Part shown: one piece after another, positions 1 through 5,071 of the stretch
How the letters are laid out: every line of letters starts with the position of its first letter
Numbering within the stretch: position 1 is the stretch's first letter
Source of the DNA: an uncultured Methylococcaceae bacterium
Lineage (GTDB): Bacteria; Pseudomonadota; Gammaproteobacteria; Methylococcales; Methylococcaceae
Assembly: GCA_903910005.1 (NCBI GenBank)
Contig: CAIVXW010000229.1
Location: forward strand, 1 to 5,071
DNA: 5,071 nucleotides
Direction: 5' to 3'
Program-made: the position numbers and the translations under genes
The notes under the pieces: model-generated
The model's database searches: none
Seen by the model: only the letters and a program-made list of their open reading frames with translations
Told to the model about the DNA's origin: nothing

Positions 1-530
1 GCCTCATAGTGCTCCTGCCGGGCCACTAACACCTCATTGGCAAAGTTATCGTATTCGTCGATGAAGAGGTAGAGGTTATGGCCGGTGGAGCGCACCGCCT
101 TGAGTAATTGCCCAAACGAAATAATCGCATCATCCTTGACAGTGGCTACCGTAAGTTGATACCGGTCCGCACAATTCTCAATGGCCAGGTTAAGGCAGCG
201 GTGCAATGCCATTTCAATATCGGCTATTTCTCCCCGACATTTAACCAGCGAAAAATCCCAGTGCAAAATACAATACTGATTATGTAACGGGGTGGGGTTT
301 TGGCCAATGCTCAGGGCACCAAACAGGGACTCAAACTGATCGGCCCGGCGCACGTCGTAATAATTTTCCAGCATCGACAGCAACAGGCTTTTACCAAACC
401 GGCGCGGACGCAGGAACAAAAGCTGTCTGCCCGCCTGTTCCAGTTGGGGAATCAGCCCGGTTCTGTCCTGGTAAAAATAGCCTTCCTGACGAATGGCCGC
501 AAAATCGCTGAGTCCGTAGGGGAATTTCAT
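1..530 (-). CDS. AAA-ATPase-like protein (AAA-ATPase_like / DUF1703 type), N-terminal part, runs off left edge
   Basis: Partial gene: 176 codons are visible from the ATG at 530 down to the window edge, with no interruption. The start MKFPYGLSDFAAIRQEGYFY followed by a YxDRT-like segment is the typical opening of the predicted AAA-ATPase family whose members usually carry a C-terminal PD-(D/E)XK nuclease-like domain; that domain would lie outside the window. A Walker A-like loop, RPRRFGKSLL, is at about residues 42-51, and a Walker B-like stretch, LYLFIDEYDNFANE, is at about residues 152-165. An AGGA Shine-Dalgarno-like motif (minus strand, bases 541-544) lies 10 bases before the ATG. The first 300 bases are about 49% GC against about 61% in nth, which suggests acquisition from elsewhere. 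The family is recognised from its motifs; the biological role of these proteins is not established, and many genomes carry several copies. Confidence in the family is high, in any function low. Confidence 0.88.
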   Translation of the reverse strand, partial: MKFPYGLSDFAAIRQEGYFYQDRTGLIPQLEQAGRQLLFLRPRRFGKSLLLSMLENYYDVRRADQFESLFGALSIGQNPTPLHNQYCILHWDFSLVKCRGEIADIEMALHRCLNLAIENCADRYQLTVATVKDDAIISFGQLLKAVRSTGHNLYLFIDEYDNFANEVLVARQEHYE

Positions 531-566
531 GGTCAATGATTCCTGCGTTGGAGTGAAGGAGGCAGT

Positions 567-595
567 AGGGTAAACCGGTACCCACTGACGGGCAA
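567..595 (-). promoter_or_regulatory. Weak sigma70-like promoter candidate for the AAA-ATPase-like gene
   Basis: On the minus strand TTGCCC (590-595) and TACCCT (567-572) are separated by 17 bases, which would place transcription start about 30 bases before the ATG at 530. The -35 matches consensus at four of six positions and the -10 at only three, so this could be chance. Confidence 0.22.
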
Positions 596-615
596 GCAGG
601 GCCAGTTGCCGAGAC

Positions 616-642
616 TTGAATCGCGGCGTGGTTCCGTATAGT
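616..642 (+). promoter_or_regulatory. Weak sigma70-like promoter candidate for rnfE-nth
   Basis: TTGAAT (616-621) and TATAGT (637-642) are both good hexamers, but the spacer is only 15 bases, shorter than the usual 16-18. It lies about 60 bases before the chosen rnfE start. It matters because rnfE has no co-directional gene immediately upstream here and so needs its own promoter. Confidence 0.3.
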
Positions 643-703
643 CTGATACCCCTGATCCAGTGTGACAGCAGCAATCCATCATTTCACCTGTTACTCGCTA
701 CTC

Positions 704-1309
704 ATGACTACAGTATCTCATCAGGAATTGGCCGCTCGGGGGCTTTGGCACAACAATCAGGCTTTGGTAGCCCTGTTGGGGCTATGTCCCTTGCTGGCGG
801 TCAGCAACAGTCTGCTCAATGGTTTGACCCTGGGTCTGGCCACCACGGGTGTCATGGTGGTTTCCGGCAGTCTGATCGCTGCTTTCAGGGACAGGCTCAT
901 TGCCAGCATACGGCTACCGCTGTTTGTGTTGGTCATCGCCGTTACGGTCAGCAGTATTGATCTGCTGATGCAGGCATTCCTGTTTGAGTTGCACCAAACC
1001 CTGGGGTTGTTCATTCCCCTGATCGTCACCAACTGCGCCATACTGGGCCGGATTGAGGCCTTTGCCTGCCGTCATCCTGTCCGGGAAGCCGGGCTGGATG
1101 GCCTGTATACCGGGCTGGGATTCAGCGGGGTGCTGGTGGCTTTGGGGGCGGGTCGGGAGCTTCTGGGTCAGGGAACCCTGGGTTCACTCACCCTGTTCGA
1201 CGGGTATCAGGGGTTCCAGTTGGCCATGCAGCCGCCCGGTGCATTCATCGCGCTGGGGCTGCTCATTGCAGTCAGAAACGCCGTTGTATCCTGGTTGCGG
1301 AAGCCTTAA
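704..1309 (+). CDS. rnfE: Electron transport complex subunit E (RnfE/RsxE), inner membrane
   Basis: A 201-residue, very hydrophobic protein matching RnfE/RsxE, one of the two paired membrane subunits (with RnfA) of the Rnf ion-translocating ferredoxin:NAD oxidoreductase. In E. coli the equivalent Rsx complex keeps SoxR reduced. Recognisable segments are GLWHNNQALVALLGLCPLLA (about 13-32), FIPLIVTNC (103-111), a REL(L)GxGTL loop (151-159) and QPPGAFIALGLL (176-187). Cys28 and Cys111 sit at the two positions where Rnf/Nqr membrane subunits coordinate an iron or iron-sulfur centre within the membrane. About six transmembrane segments can be traced. The ATG at 704 is chosen because MTTVSHQELAARGLW aligns with the E. 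coli N-terminus; a GTG at 662 would add 14 unlike residues, and neither has a clear ribosome site. The protein is about 30 residues shorter than E. coli RsxE, from a shorter loop after the GTL motif and a shorter C-terminus. nth follows after 3 bases. NqrD is a paralogue, but the nth neighbour favours RnfE. Confidence 0.93.
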   Translation: MTTVSHQELAARGLWHNNQALVALLGLCPLLAVSNSLLNGLTLGLATTGVMVVSGSLIAAFRDRLIASIRLPLFVLVIAVTVSSIDLLMQAFLFELHQTLGLFIPLIVTNCAILGRIEAFACRHPVREAGLDGLYTGLGFSGVLVALGAGRELLGQGTLGSLTLFDGYQGFQLAMQPPGAFIALGLLIAVRNAVVSWLRKP

Positions 1310-1312
1310 CCC

Positions 1313-1996
1313 GTGAACAAGACCCTTCGTTACCGGATTTTCGAGCGATTGGCTCAAGCCATTCCCAGCCCCACCACAGAACTGGTGTATTCCACGCCTT
1401 TTGAGTTGTTGGTGGCGGTGGTGTTGTCGGCTCAGGCGACCGACAAGGGAGTCAACAAGGCCACAGCCCGGCTGTTCGCCGTAGCCCATACGCCAGAGGC
1501 GATCCTGGCCCTGGGGGAAGAAGGGCTTCGGGATTATCTGAAGACGATCAACCTTTATAACAGTAAAACCCGCCATCTGCTGGGGCTGTGTCAGCGGCTC
1601 ATCGAACAACACGGCAGCCAGGTGCCGGACACCCGGGCCGAACTGGAAGCCCTGCCCGGGGTGGGGCGCAAAACCGCCAACGTCATCCTCAACACGGCGT
1701 TCGGCCAACCCGTCATTGCCGTGGATACCCACATCTTCCGGGTGGCCAACCGCACCCGGCTGGCACCGGGTAAAACCGTGCGGGCGGTGGAAAAAAACCT
1801 GGAAAAACACACACCTGAAAATTATCTCAAGGATGCACACCATCTGCTCATTCTGCATGGACGCTACACCTGCAAGGCCCGCAAACCGGTTTGCCCCGAG
1901 TGTGTGATCCGTGACCTGTGCGAATATCAGGATAAGGTAGTCCTGCCCGATGCAGGGAGCAGCGACGCAGCCCCTGGCGTCAGTCTGGAACCCTGA
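1313..1996 (+). CDS. nth: Endonuclease III (DNA glycosylase/AP lyase)
   Basis: A 227-residue bifunctional base-excision repair enzyme that removes oxidised pyrimidines and cleaves abasic sites. The helix-hairpin-helix LPGVGRKTAN is at residues 114-123 and contains the catalytic lysine K120. The catalytic aspartate D138 lies in IAVDTHIFR. The [4Fe-4S] cluster ligands are C187, C194, C197 and C203, with the standard C-x6-C-x2-C-x5-C spacing. These positions match E. coli Nth exactly. The GTG start is supported by alignment of MNKTLRYRIF with E. coli MNKAKRLEIL and by its position 3 bases after the rnfE stop, which suggests translational coupling; GGAA at 1299-1302 is a weak ribosome site. The C-terminus extends about 16 residues past the E. 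coli end (211 residues), with an Ala/Ser/Pro-rich tail of no evident domain, and that tail overlaps the 3' end of the opposing gene. rnfE-nth adjacency is a conserved gammaproteobacterial arrangement. Confidence 0.97.
   Translation: MNKTLRYRIFERLAQAIPSPTTELVYSTPFELLVAVVLSAQATDKGVNKATARLFAVAHTPEAILALGEEGLRDYLKTINLYNSKTRHLLGLCQRLIEQHGSQVPDTRAELEALPGVGRKTANVILNTAFGQPVIAVDTHIFRVANRTRLAPGKTVRAVEKNLEKHTPENYLKDAHHLLILHGRYTCKARKPVCPECVIRDLCEYQDKVVLPDAGSSDAAPGVSLEP
1980..1996. other. Tail-to-tail 17-base overlap of nth and the solute-binding protein gene
   Basis: The nth stop TGA is at 1994-1996 on the plus strand, and the stop of the minus-strand gene is at 1980-1982. Both reading frames therefore share 17 bases. 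There is no intergenic space for a classical terminator between the two convergent operons, so their transcripts probably overlap at the 3' ends. Confidence 0.9.
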
Positions 1997-4118
1997 TAGT
2001 GGCCTGCTGGCGTTTGCGCCAGGTGCGCCAGGCCGGCCAGATCACAATCAGCAACAAAACCGGAATCACCAGCAGCGGCCAGAGAACCGGCTGATTCCAC
2101 TCGGCCCGTTTGCGGGCTCTGAGGGCGGTGTCGATACGCAGATACTTGAGACCGTTATTGGTCATGGGGCCGGGTTTACGGTTCAGGTACCAGCCGTGCG
2201 ACAGCACGAAACTTTTGGGGTGAAAACCGAATACCCACGGTGCATCATGCCGCAGGATGTTCTGCATGGCCTGGATGATGTGGTGACGGTCGGGGGTATC
2301 GTCCATGTTACGCATCTGTTCAAACAGGCGGTCGTAGGCCGGATTCTGATAGTTGGCGGCATTCTCTCCGCCCTTGCCGACTTTCAGATTACCGCCGTAC
2401 AGCAGAAACAGGAAATTTTCCGGGTCAGGATAATCGGCATTCCAGCCCCACTGAAAAATCTGGGCATTACCGTACTGCATTTTTTGCTGAAACTGATTGT
2501 AGTCGGTCGCCCGAAATACCAACTGGATGCCCAGCCTGGCAAACTGCTTGCGGTACCAGTTGAGGCTGGCCTTGTCATCGGCCCCCCGGGCAGCCGTGTC
2601 CAGGTACAGCACCAGATGCGTCCGGGTGGCCGGATCAATGCCACCGGGGTAACCGGCCTCCGCCAGGAGCCGTTTGGCCACCTCCAGTGATTTGCGGCGG
2701 GGTTGTCCGTCCACCCAGTCATACACATAAGGATTGATGCCGGCAGCCCCACTCACGTGGCCGAACAGTCCCGGAGGTATGACGCCCTGAGCCGCCACGC
2801 CCCGGCCATTGAGGAAAATGGCAATGAATTCCTCCTGATCCACCGCAATTGAAAGGGCCTGCCGCAACTTGCAGTGGGCTTCGTCAAGGCCACCGACGAC
2901 AGGATCCAGCAGATTAAAACCCATGTACAGGCTGGTAACCGCAACCGTGGTACGCAAGCGGATGCCTTTGGTGGTCATTTCCGGGGTCAGACTGGCCTGC
3001 TCCTGACCGGTCAAGCGAATGGCCTGGTCGAAATTATCGGAAGCCAGGCCTGAGGTATCGTAATAGCCCTGCAGAAACTTGTTCCAGTAGGGGATGGTTT
3101 CCTTTTCCAGGGTGAAAACCACCCGGTCAATAAAGGGCAGCGGTTGACCGGCATCCACCAGCAATCCCTCAGCCTGATCCTCGGCACTGCCGCTGACCGG
3201 GTAGTGATCCGGGTGATAGTTCGGGTTACGGGTCAGCACCATGCGCCGGTTGGGATTGTTCTCCGTCAGGTAAAAGGGACCGGTGCCGACCGGATAAACG
3301 TCCAGGCTGATGTTTTTGTCGTTGAGACCGGTTTGTGCGTAAAACAGGTCGGCTTCAAAGGGGATGGGGGCGAAAAACGGCATGGCCAGCCAGAAACGGA
3401 ACTGCGGATATTTGCCGTAGAGCCTGATTTTGAGGCGGTGATCGTCCAGTACCTGAACCCCGCTCAATGGAAAGGGGCGCAAATCCGTCACATCGGCAGC
3501 GGTTTTGAGGGTCTGCTCCAGCTCACGCAATCCCACGATGTAATCCTTCATCAACTCGGCCACCGGGGAATGAATCGCCGGATGCACCAGCCGTTTGATG
3601 GCATACGCATAATCTTCTGCCACCCGTTCGCGACTGGCCGTTTCGGCAAAATCGGCCAGGGTTTTGATTCGTGCCAGACGGGCTGCATCCAGCCGGTGGT
3701 AACGGTAACCGCCCGCCTCATCGCGCACGAAGGCCGGATGAGGCTGATAGCGGATGCCGGTTTTCAGACGCAGGTCGTATTCGCTGTAGGCAATCGTGGC
3801 CGGGGCGGTGTCAGTCGGCAAGGGATGACCGTCTGCATCCAGGTAGGTGACCTGCGGCAATTCACTGAGGCTCAGCGGTTCCAGGGTCAGCGGGCGTTGC
3901 AACCAGGCATATTGCAGGGGCGGTTCATAAATCTGGGCGATGAATTCATACTCGCCGGAACTGTAGGCCCGGGCCGGGTCAAGGTGGCGGGGGCGTTCCT
4001 CAAAGGAAGCATACAGCACGTTGGCCGTTGCCGCCTCGCCCGGATAAGGATTGTTGGGAGGCCAGGTACAACCTGCCAACAGGGCGGCAAGTGGCAGGAA
4101 CGCGCCGAACCGGGTCAT
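1980..4118 (-). CDS. Family 5 (peptide-type) ABC transporter solute-binding lipoprotein with C-terminal membrane helix
   Basis: A 712-residue protein of the SBP_bac_5 (OppA/DppA-like) family, which captures peptides or other small solutes in the periplasm. The N-terminus is a lipoprotein signal with lipobox LLAGC, so Cys17 would be lipidated. Family features include VGTGPFYL (277-284), a NPNYHPD segment (298-304), LRQALSIAVDQ (418-428), PPGLFG (448-453), LLAEAGYPGG (484-493), WGWNADYPDPENF (557-569) and NPAYDRLFEQM (592-602). Residues 677-697 form a strongly hydrophobic helix followed by Arg/Lys residues, so the C-terminus appears anchored in the inner membrane. At 712 residues it is well above the roughly 540 of OppA; extra length lies in the N-terminal lobe (about 70-220) and the tail. 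It starts 3 bases after the LON-domain gene stop with no strong ribosome site, consistent with translational coupling. No permease or ATPase genes are in the window, so substrate and partner are unknown. Confidence 0.9.
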   Translation of the reverse strand: MTRFGAFLPLAALLAGCTWPPNNPYPGEAATANVLYASFEERPRHLDPARAYSSGEYEFIAQIYEPPLQYAWLQRPLTLEPLSLSELPQVTYLDADGHPLPTDTAPATIAYSEYDLRLKTGIRYQPHPAFVRDEAGGYRYHRLDAARLARIKTLADFAETASRERVAEDYAYAIKRLVHPAIHSPVAELMKDYIVGLRELEQTLKTAADVTDLRPFPLSGVQVLDDHRLKIRLYGKYPQFRFWLAMPFFAPIPFEADLFYAQTGLNDKNISLDVYPVGTGPFYLTENNPNRRMVLTRNPNYHPDHYPVSGSAEDQAEGLLVDAGQPLPFIDRVVFTLEKETIPYWNKFLQGYYDTSGLASDNFDQAIRLTGQEQASLTPEMTTKGIRLRTTVAVTSLYMGFNLLDPVVGGLDEAHCKLRQALSIAVDQEEFIAIFLNGRGVAAQGVIPPGLFGHVSGAAGINPYVYDWVDGQPRRKSLEVAKRLLAEAGYPGGIDPATRTHLVLYLDTAARGADDKASLNWYRKQFARLGIQLVFRATDYNQFQQKMQYGNAQIFQWGWNADYPDPENFLFLLYGGNLKVGKGGENAANYQNPAYDRLFEQMRNMDDTPDRHHIIQAMQNILRHDAPWVFGFHPKSFVLSHGWYLNRKPGPMTNNGLKYLRIDTALRARKRAEWNQPVLWPLLVIPVLLLIVIWPAWRTWRKRQQATIRVPD

Positions 4119-4121
4119 GCT

Positions 4122-4784
4122 TCAGTGCTGGCGGTGATTGCTCAGAACCGAGGCGGCCATCTCGAATTCGAGGAAGCCCAGCAGGCGGGTCAACCGTTCT
4201 TCCGGCGTCGGAGCCTCAATCAGCGATTGCCGTTCGGCCGGGGAAAACGGCAGTTGGCTACAGAGAAAATTGACCAGCAGCACACTCGGCATCTGCTCCA
4301 GCATATCCCAGTGGGTGTCCAGCCCCTTGCGCCTGAAATACTCCCTGATGATCCCGAACAGGTGTTTGCGGTCATGCGGTATCTCGTCCATGTACCGATA
4401 ATCCAGCGCGTAATGGCTCCAGTCGACCCGGGCCACCCGGTAACCTTTGCTGGTCAGACGTTCTTCCTGAATGTCGAAGCGGCACATCCCGTTCAGCATG
4501 ATCAACAGCCGGTTGTCCGGGGCTTCGGTGAACGAAACAATACGGGCCGCCACACCGGTGTGAAACAGGGGGGGATGCGGCTCTCCCCGCGCATCGACCA
4601 CCGGCAGGATGATGCCGATCAGGCGTTCCCGCGCCAGCGCATCAAACACCATGGTGACATAGCGCGGCTCAAACAGGTTGAGTGGAAGCTGGCAACCCGG
4701 CAGTATGGTGGCGGCAGACAATGGAAACAGCGGCAGGCTGGGCGGCAGTTGCTCAAAGGAGCAGGCGAATGGTATGCGACTCAT
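4122..4784 (-). CDS. Stand-alone LON substrate-binding-domain protein
   Basis: A 220-residue protein made of the N-terminal (substrate-recognition) domain of Lon protease without its AAA+ ATPase or serine-lysine peptidase domains, so it should not itself be a protease despite frequent 'peptidase S16' labels. LPLFPLSAATILPG (17-30) followed by LPLNLFEPRY (33-42) is the signature of the domain; a second conserved stretch around LNGMCRFDI (97-105) corresponds to the GxxRFxI strand. The C-terminal half (about 125-215) is charged and helical, with no second domain I can name. No signal peptide is seen, so it is probably cytoplasmic. It is first in an operon with the solute-binding lipoprotein, which begins 3 bases downstream. 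No clear ribosome site precedes the ATG. Families of this kind (COG2802 type) are widespread in Proteobacteria and functionally uncharacterised. Confidence 0.9.
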   Translation of the reverse strand: MSRIPFACSFEQLPPSLPLFPLSAATILPGCQLPLNLFEPRYVTMVFDALARERLIGIILPVVDARGEPHPPLFHTGVAARIVSFTEAPDNRLLIMLNGMCRFDIQEERLTSKGYRVARVDWSHYALDYRYMDEIPHDRKHLFGIIREYFRRKGLDTHWDMLEQMPSVLLVNFLCSQLPFSPAERQSLIEAPTPEERLTRLLGFLEFEMAASVLSNHRQH

Positions 4785-4820
4785 GGTGTATCGTCAGGCG
4801 CGGTCGTGGAGGTCGGAAGA

Positions 4821-4852
4821 ACAATCGTGCGGTTGATTGTGGGGACGATTGT
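4821..4852. promoter_or_regulatory. Inverted repeat ACAATCGT-N16-ACGATTGT upstream of the LON-domain gene
   Basis: Perfect 8-base arms lie at 4821-4828 and 4845-4852, centred about 50 bases before the LON-domain ATG at 4784. A direct repeat GATTGTG occurs at 4835-4841 and 4847-4853, 12 bases apart, so the element holds three related half-sites. This could be an operator for the minus-strand operon. The arms are AT-rich and there is no T-tract, so a terminator is unlikely. No clear -35/-10 pair was found in the gap. The function is a guess. Confidence 0.3.
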
Positions 4853-4856
4853 GTTA

Positions 4857-5071
4857 CAAACAAGGCAGGATTACCACCGGCAATCCAAAGTCGAACGCAG
4901 GTTCCGTTTCCTGAAAGCCCCGGTCTTCGTGTCCCCGACCCTGTTCCTGAAAACGCCCCGGCGCATCATGCGCCCTGATGGCCATCATGGCCCTGTGTCT
5001 GCTGGTGTATGCGGCAGTCCAATGGCGGGTACGTCAGGCTTTGCAGCACAGCCAGCAAACCTGTCCCGACC
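4857..5071 (+). pseudogene. IS1634-like (IS4 superfamily) transposase remnant, C-terminal part, frameshifted, runs off right edge
   Basis: From about 4869 the frame starting at 4872 reads YHRQSKVERRFRFLK, then APVFVSPTLFLKTPRRIM. This matches the C-terminal part of IS1634-type transposases: Y-x2-Q-x3-E-x6-K has the spacing of the IS4 YREK signature, with Gln where Arg is usual, and contains the third catalytic acidic residue (Glu, codon 4893-4895). After the ATG codon at 4968-4970 one extra base (C4971) shifts the frame; from 4972 the reading resumes as ALMAIMALCLLVYAAVQWRV and continues to the window edge as RQALQHSQQ. Upstream of about 4857 the frame no longer resembles a transposase, so the 5' part, including the first two catalytic Asp residues, is absent from this strand. 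The copy cannot make a functional transposase. The exact left boundary is uncertain by about 15 bases. Confidence 0.82.
4960..4992. repeat. Two adjacent short palindromes with a CATCATG core
   Basis: GGCGCAT-C-ATGCGCC (4960-4974) has perfect 7-base arms and GGCCAT-C-ATGGCC (4980-4992) has perfect 6-base arms; both share the CATCATG centre. They lie inside the transposase remnant at the frameshift and arise from repeated Ile-Met codons, so they are probably by-products of coding sequence rather than a regulatory element. Confidence 0.6.

Noticed and set aside
662..703. GTG at 662 as the rnfE start
   Set aside because: It adds 14 residues unlike RnfE N-termini and has no ribosome site; the ATG at 704 aligns with known RnfE starts.
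531..703. Possible tRNA, attachment site or small RNA in the divergent gap
   Set aside because: No cloverleaf, repeat pair or terminator-like hairpin was found; only weak promoter hexamers are visible.
1184..1858. Minus-strand 224-codon open frame opposite rnfE and nth
   Set aside because: It is antisense to two well-supported genes, and its translation resembles no known protein.
2007..2022. Hairpin CTGGCG-TTTG-CGCCAG near the convergent gene ends, as a terminator
   Set aside because: It lies inside the solute-binding protein coding region, has only six base pairs and no T-tract on either strand. The nearby GCGCCAGG repeat reflects the Trp-Arg-rich codons of that protein's tail.
1950..2690. 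Plus-strand 246-codon open frame opposite the solute-binding protein gene
   Set aside because: It is a shadow of the high-GC minus-strand gene, whose protein has clear family motifs throughout; the plus-strand translation has none.
4682..4978. Plus-strand 98-codon open frame across the LON-domain start and the IS remnant
   Set aside because: It is antisense to the LON-domain gene and out of frame with the transposase remnant, with no family-like sequence.

Overview
The window looks like a stretch of a gammaproteobacterial chromosome. The main evidence is an rnfE-nth pair, the same order as the tail of the rnf/rsx operon in many Gammaproteobacteria. Both proteins resemble the E. coli versions closely, and the base composition is about 60% GC in the core genes. 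I cannot name the genus. No single exciting new system is evident. The window is mostly conserved genes, with signs of rearrangement at both edges.

Left part (1-703): the N-terminal 176 residues of an AAA-ATPase-like protein are encoded on the minus strand and run off the left edge. Its base composition is lower (146 G/C in bases 1-300, about 49%) than that of nth (182 in 1561-1860, about 61%), which fits an acquired accessory gene. A 173-base divergent intergenic region follows. It holds only weak promoter candidates.

Centre-left (704-1996): rnfE (membrane subunit of the Rnf electron transport complex) and nth (endonuclease III) form a tight plus-strand pair with a 3-base gap. The usual upstream partners rnfABCDG are not present next to rnfE. 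Instead the divergent ATPase gene sits there.

Centre-right (1980-4784): a minus-strand two-gene operon. The first gene encodes a stand-alone LON substrate-binding-domain protein. Three bases later begins a large 712-residue family 5 (peptide-type) solute-binding protein, with a lipoprotein signal at the N-terminus and a predicted membrane helix at the C-terminus. Its last codons overlap the end of nth tail to tail by 17 bases.

Right edge (about 4857-5071): a decayed C-terminal fragment of an IS1634-like (IS4 superfamily) transposase on the plus strand. It is cut off on its 5' side and broken by one extra base inside a palindrome. It lies directly upstream of the LON-domain gene, so an insertion event once reached close to that operon's promoter region. 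An inverted repeat with extra half-sites lies between the two.
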